NCBI RefSeq assembly: GCF_049065735.1
Contig: NZ_JBAKHD010000003.1
Coordinates: 434,001 to 498,000 of the forward strand
Source of the DNA: Paramesorhizobium sp049065735
GTDB lineage: Bacteria; Pseudomonadota; Alphaproteobacteria; Rhizobiales; Rhizobiaceae
Direction: 5' to 3'
Length of the DNA: 64,000 nucleotides
In this document: positions 41,931 through 53,097 of the stretch, piece by piece
Numbering within the stretch: position 1 is the stretch's first letter
Layout of the letters: each line of letters opens with the position of its first letter
Notes under the pieces: generated by a model
Database searches by the model: none
What the model was told of the DNA's origin: nothing
What the model saw: only the letters and a program-made list of their open reading frames with translations
Made by a program: the position numbers and the translations under genes

Positions 41931-42949
41931 CCACCCTCGATACCATCGCCACCAGCCGGCAACGCCGCGCCAGACAGCGCCTGTCCTTCATTGCGATTCT
42001 GGTGGCCATACTCGGCCTCCTCTTCGCCCTCACATTATCGCTCGGCCAATCCTACACCCCGCCCTCGCAAGTCCTCCGCGTGCTCATGGGCGAGGATGTG
42101 CCGGGCGCGGCCTTCACGATCGGCCAATTGCGCCTGCCGCGCGCGGTCCTCGCCGTGCTGGCGGGCCTCAGCTTCGGCCTTGGCGGCGCGGCCTTTCAGA
42201 TCATGCTGCGCAATCCGCTCGCCAGCCCCGACATTATCGGCATCAGCTGGGGCGCGAGCGCGGCGGCGGTGTTCGCCATCATCGTCCTGTCGCTGAAAGG
42301 CCCTGTTGTCTCCGGTTTCGCCGTCGCCGCCGGCTTGAGCGTGGCGCTCGCCGTCTATGCGCTTTCGTCGCGCAACGGCGTCGCCGGAACGCGGCTGACC
42401 CTCGTCGGCATCGGTGTTTCCGCCATGCTGGAAAGCTTCATCGCCTATATCTTGACCGGCGCCCCCGCCTGGAGTTTGCAGGAGGCGCTGCGCTGGCTCA
42501 CTGGCAGCGTCAACGGCGTGCAGCTCGATCAGGCGCTGTCGCTGCTTCTGGCGCTCATCCTCTTCGGCGGCGGCCTCCTCAGCCGCGCCCGTGATCTCGA
42601 AGCCCTGCGGCTGGGCGACGACACCGCCGCCGCGCTCGGCGTCAATATCGCGCGCACGCGCATCGTCATCATGACAACCGCTGTCGGCATGATCGCATCG
42701 GCGACGGCGGTAACCGGCCCCATCGCCTTCGTCGCCTTTCTCTCCGGCCCGATTGCCGCCCGTATCGCCGGCCGCAACGGATCGCTGTTGATTCCAGCGG
42801 CGCTCACTGGCGCAATCCTGGTGCTGGCGGGTGATTATTGCGGCCAGTTCCTGTTGCCGGCCCGCTATCCCGTGGGCGTCGTCACCGGCGCGCTGGGCGC
42901 TCCCTATCTGATTTACCTGATCGTGCGCGTTAACAGGAACGGAGGCTAG
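41927..42949 (+). CDS. Iron-siderophore ABC permease 2
   Basis: A 340-residue FecCD permease with about nine helices. It carries LSFGLGGAAFQIMLRNPLAS, then PDIIGISWGASAAAV, and a late AVTGPIAFVAFLSGPIAARI. It overlaps permease 1 by 4 bp, so translation is coupled. The usual VAPH after the coupling loop reads LSGPIA here, a small deviation seen in FecD/FepG-like members. Confidence 0.93.
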   Translation: MTTLDTIATSRQRRARQRLSFIAILVAILGLLFALTLSLGQSYTPPSQVLRVLMGEDVPGAAFTIGQLRLPRAVLAVLAGLSFGLGGAAFQIMLRNPLASPDIIGISWGASAAAVFAIIVLSLKGPVVSGFAVAAGLSVALAVYALSSRNGVAGTRLTLVGIGVSAMLESFIAYILTGAPAWSLQEALRWLTGSVNGVQLDQALSLLLALILFGGGLLSRARDLEALRLGDDTAAALGVNIARTRIVIMTTAVGMIASATAVTGPIAFVAFLSGPIAARIAGRNGSLLIPAALTGAILVLAGDYCGQFLLPARYPVGVVTGALGAPYLIYLIVRVNRNGG

Positions 42950-42953
42950 CCCC

Positions 42954-43781
42954 ATGACGGTCCACGCCCTCACCGCCAGCGAGCTTTCCGCCGGCTATGG
43001 CGACAGCGTCATCCTCGACGGGCTCGACCTCACCGTGCCATCAGGCAAGATATCAGTCATCGTCGGGGCCAATGCCTGCGGTAAGTCCACGCTGCTGCGC
43101 ACCCTCTCCCGCCTCATCGCGCCGCGCCGGGGCAAGGTGCTGCTCGACGGAAAATCGATCCACGCCATGCCGTCGCGCAAGCTGGCGCAGACGCTGGGCC
43201 TCCTGCCGCAATCGCCCATCGCGCCCGAGGGCATCACCGTCGCCGATCTCGTCAGCCGTGGCAGGCACCCTCATCAGGACCTCTTCGCCCGCTGGACACG
43301 CAGGGATGACGAGGCTGTCCATGCCGCGCTCACCGCGACGGGAATCCTCGATCTCACCGAGCGGCCGGTGGACGAGCTCTCCGGCGGTCAGCGCCAGCGG
43401 GTGTGGATCGCCATGGCGCTGGCGCAGGAGACGGACATCCTGCTCCTCGACGAACCCACCACCTTCCTCGACATCAGCCACCAGATCGAGGTGCTGGATC
43501 TCCTGACCGATCTCAACCACACGCGCGGCACCACCATCGTCATGGTGCTGCACGACCTCAACCTCGCCGCGCGCTATGCGGATCACCTCTTGGCCATGGT
43601 CGGCGGCAAGCTTCACGCGGCAGGCACGCCCGAGGAGGTCTTGAGCGAAGAGAATGTCCGGCAGGTCTTCGGCCTCGAAAGCCGCATCATGACCGACCCG
43701 ATCTCAGGCCGTCCAATGATGCTGCCGATAGGCCGGCACAGAAAGGCCGGGGCGGATGCGGGCGGCGCGGTAGCGCGCTGA
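42954..43781 (+). CDS. Iron-siderophore ABC ATPase (FepC/FecE type)
   Basis: A 275-residue ATPase. Walker A is GANACGKST at 38-46, the signature LSGGQRQRVWIAMALAQE, Walker B ILLLDEPTTFLD, and H-loop VMVLHDLNLAARYAD. It starts 4 bp after permease 2. It is the only siderophore-type ATPase in the window, so it may also energise the FhuDB pair at 3-6 kb, which lacks one. Confidence 0.94.
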   Translation: MTVHALTASELSAGYGDSVILDGLDLTVPSGKISVIVGANACGKSTLLRTLSRLIAPRRGKVLLDGKSIHAMPSRKLAQTLGLLPQSPIAPEGITVADLVSRGRHPHQDLFARWTRRDDEAVHAALTATGILDLTERPVDELSGGQRQRVWIAMALAQETDILLLDEPTTFLDISHQIEVLDLLTDLNHTRGTTIVMVLHDLNLAARYADHLLAMVGGKLHAAGTPEEVLSEENVRQVFGLESRIMTDPISGRPMMLPIGRHRKAGADAGGAVAR

Positions 43782-43830
43782 AACGGCGGGGTAAAAGGTT
43801 AGAAGAAATTGTGTTTGACGGAAGCGCGAG

Positions 43831-43991
43831 ACACCCCCTCTGCCCTGCCGGGCATCTCCCCCTCAAGGGGGGAGATTACACCTTCATCGATGCCCGGCAC
43901 CAATCGCAAACGTCGCAGAATGAAGGCGGAAGACATTGTCAGCCAATCTCCCCCCTTGAGGGGGAGATGCCCGGCAGGGCAGAGGGGGGTT
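43831..43991. repeat. Palindromic repeat family A, intergenic copy
   Basis: Both arms and spacer are present (left at 43831, right ending 43991). The left flank GTGTTTGACGGAA also occurs near 63558 and, inverted, beside the copy at 62657. The right flank TACTGTCCCGC is shared with copy 1. These shared flanks suggest that the mobile unit is longer than the palindromic arms. Confidence 0.88.
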
Positions 43992-44024
43992 ACTGTCCCG
44001 CTAATGCTTCCGGGTGCTAGAACC

Positions 44025-44756
44025 TCACACCCGGTCGAAATTCGTCGGCAGGACCAGCATGTCGCGGATCGTGACGTTGCGGTTGCGGGTCAGCATATAT
44101 TCGATGGCGTCCGCGACTTCGCTCGGGTCGATCAGGCTGCCCGATTCCTTCGCCTTGCGCAGGTTTTCTTCCGGCCAGTCGGCAAGCAGAGCCGAGACGA
44201 CCGGGCCCGGCGAGACCTGGCTAACCCGCACGCCATGCGGGATCATCTGGCGGCGCATGGTCTGCACGAAGCATGTCACCGCCCATTTGGAAGAAGCATA
44301 AACCGGCTCCCAATAGGTCGGGAAATGACCGGCGATCGAGCAGGTGACGATGATGTCGCCGGTCTTCCGTTCGATCATGTGCGGCGCCACGGCGTGAACG
44401 TTCTTCATCACGGCGTTGACGTTGAGGTTCAGCATCTTGTCGATTGCCTCGGCGGTCGTCTCGGTGAGATCGCCGCCGATATAGGTGCCCGCATTGCAGT
44501 AGAGTATGTCGATGTGATCGACCTTCTCTAGGATTTCCGGCACCATCGCCGCGCAGCTTTCCGGGTCGAGCAGATTGGTGACCTGCGGGATCGCCTTCTC
44601 TCCGAACTTGCCGGCGAGTTCCGTCAAGGCCTTTTCGTTCCAGTCGACCATGACGACCGTGACGCCATTGGCCAGCAGCTTCTCGGTGGTCGCCAGACCG
44701 ATGCCCGAGGCCGCGCCGGTGATGACGGCGATCTTGCCTTCCAGTGATTGAGCCAT
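44025..44756 (-). CDS. SDR family dehydrogenase (ribitol 2-dehydrogenase-like)
   Basis: A 243-residue short-chain dehydrogenase with TGAASGIG (13-20), an acidic residue after beta-2 (MVDWNE) that favours NAD, NAG (YCNAGTYIGG), catalytic Ser in VTCSIAGHF and YASSK. It closely fits the group annotated as ribitol 2-dehydrogenase in rhizobia. It is the last gene of a cluster with an RbsABC importer and two FGGY kinases, one of which looks like a D-ribulose kinase, so oxidation of ribitol or a similar polyol to a ketose is reasonable. Substrate not proven. Confidence 0.85.
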   Translation of the reverse strand: MAQSLEGKIAVITGAASGIGLATTEKLLANGVTVVMVDWNEKALTELAGKFGEKAIPQVTNLLDPESCAAMVPEILEKVDHIDILYCNAGTYIGGDLTETTAEAIDKMLNLNVNAVMKNVHAVAPHMIERKTGDIIVTCSIAGHFPTYWEPVYASSKWAVTCFVQTMRRQMIPHGVRVSQVSPGPVVSALLADWPEENLRKAKESGSLIDPSEVADAIEYMLTRNRNVTIRDMLVLPTNFDRV

Positions 44757-44792
44757 GCTTTTCTCCTCGTGTTTATAGGATTGGTAGATTGC

Positions 44793-45768
44793 TTAACGCC
44801 ATTCGCGGGCGATGTAGATGGCCAAAAGAATGATGAAGCCGCGGATGATTTCCTGCAGATATGGGTTGATGCCCATCAGATTGAGGCCGTTGTTCAAAAT
44901 GCCGAGCAGCACGGCGCCGATCAGGGTCCCAAGGATCAATCCGCGCCCGCCGGCAATGGCCGTGCCGCCCAGCACCACGGCGGCGATGGCGTCGAGCTCG
45001 AAGCCGACGCCCGCATTGGGCTGGCCGGACATCAGCCGTCCGGTCAGGATGATGGAGGCAAGGCCTGCGGTGAGGCCGGAAATGGCATAGACAGCGAGCT
45101 TGATCCGCCCCGTCTTGACGCCGGAGAGTTTCGCCGCCGTCTCATTGCCACCGATGGCATAGACATGCCGTCCGAAAGGCGTCCGCTCGAGGAGTATCCA
45201 GGCGATGATGTAGACGAGGATCATCGCGATGACCGGAACCGGGATCGTGCCGATCCGCCCGACGCCGAACCACGAAATCCACGAGGGCAGGCCCGAGATC
45301 GGATAGCCGCCGGAATAGATGAGCCCGGCGCCGCGGGCGATGCCCATCGTGGCGAGCGTCACGATGATGGCCGGCATCCGGCCCCAAGTGACCAGCAGCC
45401 CGTTGAAGAGGCCGAGCCCGACCGCGATGGCGATCCCGGCGAGGAGGCCAACCGCGCCGGGCACGCCGAAATGCACCATCAAGCCGGCCGCCATCGTGCC
45501 CGCCAGTGCCATGACGGCGCCGACCGAGAGGTCGATGCCGCCGGTCAGGATCACGAAGGTCATGCCGACCGCCAGAATGCCGACGATCGAGACCTGCCTC
45601 AACACATTGAGAATGTTCGAGACGGAGAAGAAATTGTCGGAGGCAAAGCCCATCAGGATCGAGACGACGATCAGCCCGGCCAGCGGCAGGGCCAGCGGCG
45701 AATGGATGATGGAGCGCCATGCCGGAGCTCTGGAGGCTTCCGCTGTTCCGCCGGTGATAGCGTTCGCG

Positions 45769-45779
<11 letters not shown>
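44793..45779 (-). CDS. Sugar ABC transporter permease (RbsC type)
   Basis: About 328 residues. The start MSHDANAITGG has GGGAGGACA in front. The BPD_transp_2 fold is clear: LNVLRQVSIVGILAVGMTFV, then ILTGGIDLSVGAVMALAG, then GGNETAAKLSGVKTGRIKLA, then VLGGTAIAGGRG. About ten helices. It overlaps the ATPase gene by 11 bp. It is the only permease, so it probably works as a homodimer, as RbsC does. Confidence 0.93.
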
Positions 45780-47268
<1,489 letters not shown>

Positions 47269-47337
47269 TGTTTCCTCCCCGCATACGACAAGAGAAAGGG
47301 TCGCTCCCGCCGAAGGGCGGGAGCGCTCGGGAGGCGC

Positions 47338-48249
47338 TTACCAGCTGAAGCCGGCAGCGTTTTCCTTGGTGACGGGCTTGACGTCGATGGGCACTTCCTT
47401 CGGCACCACGCGGGCGCCCCACTTCTGCGCCAGCGCCATGGCGAGGCCGACGCGCACCTGATCGCGCGGGAACTGCGCCGTGGTCTCGATGAAGGGCGTG
47501 CCATCGGCAATCGCCTTCACGGCTTCCGGAGCGCCATCCACAGAGGTCAGCTTGATGTCGCGGCCGGAGCCCTGAATGGCGGCAAGCGCGCCCATGGCCC
47601 CGCCGTCATTGACGGAGAAGATACCCTTCAGGTTCGGATGCGACTGGATCATGTTTTCCACCACGCCGAGGGCGACGGAGCGGTCCTGCCGGCCGTTCTG
47701 CGTATCGACCAGCTTGATGCCCTTGAACTCCGCCAGCGCCGCCTTGCAGCCTTCGACGCGCTGCAGGATCGGCACGACCGGAATGCCGTCGAGGATCGCA
47801 ACCTCGCCTTCGCCATCAAGCGCCTTCGCCAGATGCTGGCAGGACTGATAGCCGGCATCCCGGTTTTTGGAGCCGACAAAAGTATCGACCGGCCCGCTGG
47901 CATTGGCATCGACGGCGACGACAATGACGTTCTGCGCCTTGGCCGCCTGCACCGCCGCTTCGACGCCCGCCGAATCGGTCGGATTCAGAAGCAGGATGTC
48001 GATCTTCTGCTGCAGCATGTCCTCGACGTCGGAAATCTGCTTGGCGACGTCATGGGCCGCATCGGTGACGATGACCTCGGCGCCCAGAGACTTGGCGGCC
48101 TCATCAAGCGCTTCCTTCATCGAGACGAAATAGGGATTGTTCATTTCCTGAAAGGACATGCCGATCTTCAGCTTGCCCTCCTGCGCCAGGGCAGGCGTGG
48201 CGGCCATCGCAATGGCGGCGATCGATAATGCAGTCAGGGTTTTCTTCAT
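47338..48249 (-). CDS. Sugar ABC transporter substrate-binding protein (RbsB type)
   Basis: A 303-residue periplasmic binding protein of the peripla_BP_4 family. Signal peptide MKKTLTALSIAAIAMAATPA, cleaved near ALAQE. The fold opens with KIGMSFQEMNNPYFVSMKEA and has DILLLNPTDSAGVEAAV, then IFSVNDGGAMGAL and SVDGAPEAVKAI. Conserved Asn/Asp/Arg residues of pentose-type sites are visible. It is followed by RbsA- and RbsC-type genes. Ribitol, another pentitol or a 6-deoxy sugar are possible ligands. Confidence 0.92.
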   Translation of the reverse strand: MKKTLTALSIAAIAMAATPALAQEGKLKIGMSFQEMNNPYFVSMKEALDEAAKSLGAEVIVTDAAHDVAKQISDVEDMLQQKIDILLLNPTDSAGVEAAVQAAKAQNVIVVAVDANASGPVDTFVGSKNRDAGYQSCQHLAKALDGEGEVAILDGIPVVPILQRVEGCKAALAEFKGIKLVDTQNGRQDRSVALGVVENMIQSHPNLKGIFSVNDGGAMGALAAIQGSGRDIKLTSVDGAPEAVKAIADGTPFIETTAQFPRDQVRVGLAMALAQKWGARVVPKEVPIDVKPVTKENAAGFSW

Positions 48250-48334
48250 TTAGGTTGTCCTCCCGTTGGACTTGCGACAGGCAATGCCCGTCCGTTTCAA
48301 GAAAGCACCGTGCTTTCCGAATGATTTGCCGCCA

Positions 48335-49726
48335 TCAGGCGAAAACCGGCCTCCCCGCCCGGTTTCCTCGTCTCTCTCCAGCGAGCGAAATCCAGCGCTC
48401 CCGGTAAGCCGGGAGACCTTCGATGTGCAGCGGCTCCACCCTGCTGCACTGGCTGGCGAAAGGTTTGAGGCCCATCTGCTCGAAGGCGAGCGCGGCGGCG
48501 CCGAAAGCGCTCCCTTCGGCATTGGCACTCGCCAGCACCGCCTGATCGGGCCGAAGCGCCGCAAGCAGCCCCGCATAAAGCGCTGTCTTGACCAGCCCGC
48601 CATCGATGACGAGATCGTTGCGCGAACGGATCAGGTCGAGCGAAAGGTCGCTCATCAGCACCACATAAAGCACCGCCGCGGCGGCGCGTTCTTCCTCCGT
48701 GGGCTCGGGCCCGAAAAAGCGGCCTTCCGCGCCCGGCATGGGGCCGCCCGGCGCGAAAGACGGCAGGGCGAAAATGCCTTTTTCGATCACCGAGCGGACG
48801 GCCTCGAGCGGCACGGGCTTCGTCCAGCCGCCGCTCGCCAGCTCATATTCGCGCCCGCCCATGAAGCGGATCGTCGGCGCGGGCTGATGGTCGACAGTGA
48901 CATTGGCCAGCATGTCGCGCTCTTGGTCGAGCACCTCCAGCGGACATGCGGAATTGAAAATGATGACCCACGTTCCCGTCGAGACGAGCGTGAAATCGGA
49001 AAAGCCGATGGAGCGGTAATAATAAAGCGCGGCGTTGCTGTCATGTACCCCGTTGTGAACGGTGATCGCCTTGCCATTCGCAGTCTGCCAGCTGCCGAGC
49101 GTCGCCCCGGCCCTCGCCATCGGCGGCATCTTCCGCCGCCAGCCCCGAGCGTCCACGAGACTGCTGTAATCGTCCCGCGGCGGCGACCAGAGATGCGAGT
49201 GGCAGCCCAGATAGGAAACCTCCGAAACCGCCTTGCCTGAAAACCGCCATGACCAGAATTGCGGATAGGCGAGGATGGCGTTCGCGTGGCTCAAGAGGGC
49301 CGGGGCGCGCTCCTCCATCCAGAGGATATGGCGGCCATAATTGAAGCCCAGCGGCAGCTTCGGCGAGAAGGTCTCCTCGAAGGGCGGCGCCAATCGATCA
49401 AGCTTCGCCGCGATTTCCGCCGGCGGCTCCTGCTCGTAATCGAGGATCGGCGCGGCAAGATCTCCGTCGCGGATGAGTGCGAAAGTGCAGCCATGCCCGG
49501 AGAACATGATTCCGGCAATGCCGTGGCTCTCTGCAAGCCCGTCAAGCTGCTCCTGCATCCAGGCGAACAGATGCCCGTCATCGAGCACGCGCAGATCGCC
49601 CTCCTGGCGCCACAAGGGCCGGGTGCGTGTTTCCGCGACGATGCGGCCATCATCCCCGAAAACGAAAAGCTTGGAGTTCGTCTTGCCGAGATCGAAAACG
49701 GCAATGCTGCGCGATGTGCTGTTCAA
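48335..49726 (-). CDS. FGGY family carbohydrate kinase (RhaK/FucK-like)
   Basis: A 463-residue sugar kinase. N-terminal phosphate 1 motif AVFDLGKTNSKLFVF as in rhizobial rhamnulose kinase RhaK; adenosine region VIDGGLVKTALYAGLLAAL; NAEGSAFGAAALAF near the end. It starts with TTG in a TTGA overlap with the stop of the DeoR gene, so both are translated together. The order DeoR, kinase, binding protein, ATPase, permease resembles the rhizobial L-rhamnose locus. The substrate is probably a ketose such as rhamnulose, fuculose or ribulose. Confidence 0.87.
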   Translation of the reverse strand: MNSTSRSIAVFDLGKTNSKLFVFGDDGRIVAETRTRPLWRQEGDLRVLDDGHLFAWMQEQLDGLAESHGIAGIMFSGHGCTFALIRDGDLAAPILDYEQEPPAEIAAKLDRLAPPFEETFSPKLPLGFNYGRHILWMEERAPALLSHANAILAYPQFWSWRFSGKAVSEVSYLGCHSHLWSPPRDDYSSLVDARGWRRKMPPMARAGATLGSWQTANGKAITVHNGVHDSNAALYYYRSIGFSDFTLVSTGTWVIIFNSACPLEVLDQERDMLANVTVDHQPAPTIRFMGGREYELASGGWTKPVPLEAVRSVIEKGIFALPSFAPGGPMPGAEGRFFGPEPTEEERAAAAVLYVVLMSDLSLDLIRSRNDLVIDGGLVKTALYAGLLAALRPDQAVLASANAEGSAFGAAALAFEQMGLKPFASQCSRVEPLHIEGLPAYRERWISLAGERRGNRAGRPVFA

Positions 49727-50517
49727 TTTACCCCTCCCGTGCCGTCGCTTGCGCCATCGGCGATCAGGATCGTCACCCCGGCATCCTCCAGCATCCGGGC
49801 ATCGGCTTCGGTAAGCCCGTCATCGGTGACGATTGTGCTAATCCGCGAAAGCGGCAGTGCCAGATTGCGCGGCTGGATGGAGAGCTTCCGGCTGTCGGCG
49901 AGAACGACGATTTCATCCGCGCGCGATGCAAGCTCGGCCACCGCCTTCGTCAGCAAGGGATGCGATTCCAGCAGACCCTCGCTGCTGATGCCCTGCGCGC
50001 CAACGAAGAAGCGCGAGGCAAAGAAGCTGGGCGCGCCTCCATGCACATCATGGAGAATGCGCGGCTCGCGATGAAGCTCACCGCCTGCGACGGTCAACTG
50101 GCAGGTGCCGTTTTCGCCGATATAGGCGGCGAGCGGCATGGAGTTCGTATAGATTTTCAGATTCCTGTGCGCCAGCAGCAGCCCAAGCTGGTAGCAGGTC
50201 GATCCGGCATGGACGATGATGGAATCCCCGTCGCGCACCAGGCTCGCAGCCTTCTGGGCGATGGCACGCTTCGCCTCGACGGCTATATCGCGGTTTTCGT
50301 CATAGGAGCGCGCGGCGACCCGGGTGCTGCTCGCGCCCTCGCTGGCCGAGATGCCGCCATAGACCTTGCGGGCCTTGCCCATCGCATCGAGCTTGTCGAT
50401 GTCGCGCCGTATCGTGGCGGCGGACACATCCAGCCTGTCCTGAAGATCGCGGACCGAAGCAAAGGGCCGCTCCTTCAGGAGATCGATGATGATCCTGTGC
50501 CGCTCGGCGTCGTTCAA
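49723..50517 (-). CDS. DeoR family transcriptional regulator
   Basis: A 264-residue repressor: DeoR helix-turn-helix (ASVRDLQDRLDVSAATIRRD at about 20-39) and a C-terminal sugar-phosphate-binding domain (DSIIVHAGSTCYQLGLLL, FFVGAQGISSEGLLESHPLL, VVLADSRKL). It starts with TTG behind GGAGGAG. It is transcribed with the kinase and importer genes and away from the aldolase gene; the gap holds a palindrome (50548-50567) that may be its operator. Inducer expected to be a phosphorylated sugar made by the neighbouring kinases. Confidence 0.93.
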   Translation of the reverse strand: MNDAERHRIIIDLLKERPFASVRDLQDRLDVSAATIRRDIDKLDAMGKARKVYGGISASEGASSTRVAARSYDENRDIAVEAKRAIAQKAASLVRDGDSIIVHAGSTCYQLGLLLAHRNLKIYTNSMPLAAYIGENGTCQLTVAGGELHREPRILHDVHGGAPSFFASRFFVGAQGISSEGLLESHPLLTKAVAELASRADEIVVLADSRKLSIQPRNLALPLSRISTIVTDDGLTEADARMLEDAGVTILIADGASDGTGGVN

Positions 50518-50547
50518 CGAGGCTCCTCCTCAATGCTCCCATGCATT

Positions 50548-50567
50548 GTGATGGAGTATAATCACAT
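50548..50567. promoter_or_regulatory. Candidate DeoR operator
   Basis: TGTGATGGAGTATAATCACA has perfect 6 bp arms (TGTGAT, ATCACA) with an 8 bp spacer, overlapping a second small palindrome AATCACATGATT. It lies 31 bp before the DeoR gene in the 200 bp divergent region. The spacer length excludes a standard CRP site. Confidence 0.45.
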
Positions 50568-50717
50568 GATTTACGAACGGGCAAGCATGACGCTCAAAAA
50601 ACATCATCATTGACGAACCACAATCATGTCACTACGCTTTCACGAGACATCTGCATCATGCAGTGCAGCATTCGTGAGCGGGCGCACGCGCCCAATGACA
50701 TACGGCCAGGAGGAAAA

Positions 50718-51791
50718 ATGCCAGGAGAAGTCAGGCGGCCGGAGGATTTCGAACGCTTCATCGCGCTATCGCGGCGCATTGGCGGCGACATCCTGAAAAC
50801 ACAGGGCGCAGGCGGCAATACGTCCATCAAGGCCGATGGCGTGATGTGGGTGAAGGCCTCGGGAACCTGGCTGTCGCAAGCGGGGTCAAGTGAAATCATG
50901 GTGCCTGTCGAAGTGGCCCCTCTGGTCGAGGCACTGCGGGCAGGTGACCCAAGGGCGGAGAAATCAACCGATTTCGTGGTCGAGGCTATGAACGCAAGCG
51001 GCCTTCGCCCCTCCATCGAGACCAGCTTCCATGCCGCGCTGCAGCATCGCATCGTCGCGCATTATCATTGCGTCAACACCATCGCCCATGCGGTGCGGAA
51101 GGACCGCGAGGCGGTGCTGCAGGGGCGCATGGCCGCGCTTCCCCACCTTTCCTGCGCCATGATTCCCTACCGGCGTCCCGGCGTTCCCCTCGCCCGCGAA
51201 ATCGAGCGGGTTGCCGATGAGCGTCCGGATATTCTTATCCTCTTCAACCACGGCATCATCGTCTGCGGCGATACGGTCGAGGAGGTCGAAGAGCGGATCG
51301 GTGAGGTGACGGCGGCGCTGGCGATAGAGCCGCGGCAGGGCAGCACCCCTGACCTTGCCGCCCTCAACGCGCTCACCGAAGACACCGGCTTCCGCCCCGC
51401 CGCCGACCCGGTCAGCCACCGGGCCGCGCTCGATATTGCGTCGGTTCGAATGGCGGCCGGCGGCTCGCTCTATCCGGACCATGTCATCTTTCTGGGCACG
51501 AAGATCGGGCTTCTTGGTGAGGGACAGACGGTCGGCGATCTCGTGAAAACGTTCGAACAGAAGGGCGAGCCCACCCCCAAAATGCTGATTGTGCCGGGCA
51601 AAGGCGTTCTTCTCTCGAAAGTCTTGACCGCCGGCGGCGAAGTGATGGCCCGCTGCCTTGCCGACGTCGTCACCCGTATCCCTGAGGAAGCCAACATCGC
51701 CTATATCACCGAGGCTGACGAATACGAGCTGACCAATTGGGAGGCCGAGCAATACCGGCAGGCGCTGGACCGCAGAGCGGCGGGCCGCTGA
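50718..51791 (+). CDS. Class II aldolase/adducin family protein
   Basis: About 357 residues. The start has AGGAGGAAAA directly before the ATG, so the upstream 36 codons are excluded. The aldolase motif QGAGGNTSIKADGVMWVKAS is followed by zinc-ligand histidines in AHYHCVNT and LFNHG. The C-terminal extension (about 240-357, SLYPDHVIFLG, MLIVPGKGVLLS) is like the aldolase half of rhizobial RhaD-type aldolase/SDR fusions, but the SDR part is absent; an SDR is encoded separately at 44025. It probably splits a ketose 1-phosphate into dihydroxyacetone phosphate and an aldehyde. It ends 1 bp before the next kinase gene. Confidence 0.85.
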   Translation: MPGEVRRPEDFERFIALSRRIGGDILKTQGAGGNTSIKADGVMWVKASGTWLSQAGSSEIMVPVEVAPLVEALRAGDPRAEKSTDFVVEAMNASGLRPSIETSFHAALQHRIVAHYHCVNTIAHAVRKDREAVLQGRMAALPHLSCAMIPYRRPGVPLAREIERVADERPDILILFNHGIIVCGDTVEEVEERIGEVTAALAIEPRQGSTPDLAALNALTEDTGFRPAADPVSHRAALDIASVRMAAGGSLYPDHVIFLGTKIGLLGEGQTVGDLVKTFEQKGEPTPKMLIVPGKGVLLSKVLTAGGEVMARCLADVVTRIPEEANIAYITEADEYELTNWEAEQYRQALDRRAAGR

Positions 51792-51792
51792 C

Positions 51793-53055
51793 ATGAGCGC
51801 ATCCGAGCCAGCGATTGCCATCGGGATCGATCTTGGAACCTCGGGCGCGCGCGCCGCTGCCCTCTCCGCCAGCGGCGAGGTGGTGGCTTTCGCTGCCGCG
51901 CCGTTCCCCAATCCAGATGAAACGAAAGAGCCTGCCATCTGGTGGGAGCGCGTCGGCCAATGCCTGTCTGAACTGCAGCGGCAAACCTCGCTGGCAGACG
52001 TAAAAGGCGTGGCAGTGGATGGCACCTCGGGAACGCTGGTGGCGATTGACGACCAAGGCCGTCCTTTGGACGTGCTGATGTATAAGGAGCCCTGCCCCGA
52101 CCGCGCCATCGTCGACAATATCGCCGCTGCCGCCCCGGTGGACAGCCCGGCGCGCGGCGCGAATGCGGGGCTGGCCAGGGCGATCTACCTCGCAAGAAAA
52201 TATGGCGGCACGCGGCTCGTGCATCAGGCCGACTGGATCGCCATGCGGCTCGGCCTGACGGAGCCGGTTTCCGACGAAAACAATGCGCTCAAGACCGGCT
52301 ACGACCTTGATGCCGAATGCTGGCCGCTGTGGATTACGCAAGCGGGCCTCGATATCGAACGGCTTCCACAGGTCCGCCGCGCCGGAACGCCAATCGGCGT
52401 GACCGGCGAAGCGGGCAAGCCCTTCGGCCTCCCCGAAACCTGCCGCATCCATGCAGGCACGACGGATGGCTGCGCCTCCTTCCTCGCCACCGGCGCGAAC
52501 GCCATCGGCGATGGCGTCACGGCGCTCGGTTCCACCCTCGTTCTGAAACTCGCCTCCGCGCGTCCCATCAATGCTGCGGAATATGGCATTTACGCTCATC
52601 GCGTGCTGGATTTCTGGCTCATCGGCGGCGCGTCCAACGCCGGTGGAGCGGTGATCCGCGCCCTCATCGGCGACGACAGATTGCAGGAACTGACCCTCAG
52701 GCTCGATCCGAACCGGCCCACCGGCCTCGACTATTACCCGCTGCTGCGCCCCGGCGAACGCTTTCCGGTCAACGATCCCGCCTATGCCCCGAGGCTCTCT
52801 CCGCGGCCGGAGGATGACGGCGTGTTCTTCCAAGCCATTCTGGAAGGCATGACCGCCATCGAGAAGCGCGGCTACGGGCTTCTTGAATCGCTCGGCGGCC
52901 CTGCGCTCCGCTCGGTCCGCACGGTCGGCGGCGGCGCCCGCAATCCGGTCTGGACGCAGATGCGGCAGAAAGCGCTAGGCGTCGATTTCGCCGCGCCCCG
53001 CTCCGTCGAGGCAGCCGTCGGCGCGGCCTCGCTGGTGCTGGCAAGGGTGTGCTGA
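51793..53055 (+). CDS. FGGY family carbohydrate kinase (D-ribulose kinase-like)
   Basis: A 420-residue kinase: AIGIDLGTSGARAAALS at the start, VAVDGTSGTLVAID, GTTDGCASFLATGA, and the adenosine motif VRTVGGGARNPVWTQMRQKA. The short length and this order match the plant/cyanobacterial type of D-ribulose kinase rather than AraB or XylB. Coupled directly to the aldolase gene. With the ribitol-dehydrogenase-like SDR it would complete ribitol to D-ribulose to D-ribulose 5-phosphate. It is the second FGGY kinase in the cluster, so more than one sugar may be handled. Confidence 0.85.
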   Translation: MSASEPAIAIGIDLGTSGARAAALSASGEVVAFAAAPFPNPDETKEPAIWWERVGQCLSELQRQTSLADVKGVAVDGTSGTLVAIDDQGRPLDVLMYKEPCPDRAIVDNIAAAAPVDSPARGANAGLARAIYLARKYGGTRLVHQADWIAMRLGLTEPVSDENNALKTGYDLDAECWPLWITQAGLDIERLPQVRRAGTPIGVTGEAGKPFGLPETCRIHAGTTDGCASFLATGANAIGDGVTALGSTLVLKLASARPINAAEYGIYAHRVLDFWLIGGASNAGGAVIRALIGDDRLQELTLRLDPNRPTGLDYYPLLRPGERFPVNDPAYAPRLSPRPEDDGVFFQAILEGMTAIEKRGYGLLESLGGPALRSVRTVGGGARNPVWTQMRQKALGVDFAAPRSVEAAVGAASLVLARVC

Positions 53056-53097
53056 GATTCAGGTCAGGGCGAGACGGAAATGGTGATTACGAAACCG

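Noticed and set aside
50548..50567. CRP binding site
   Set aside because: TGTGA and TCACA are 10 bp apart instead of 6, so a DeoR operator is more likely.
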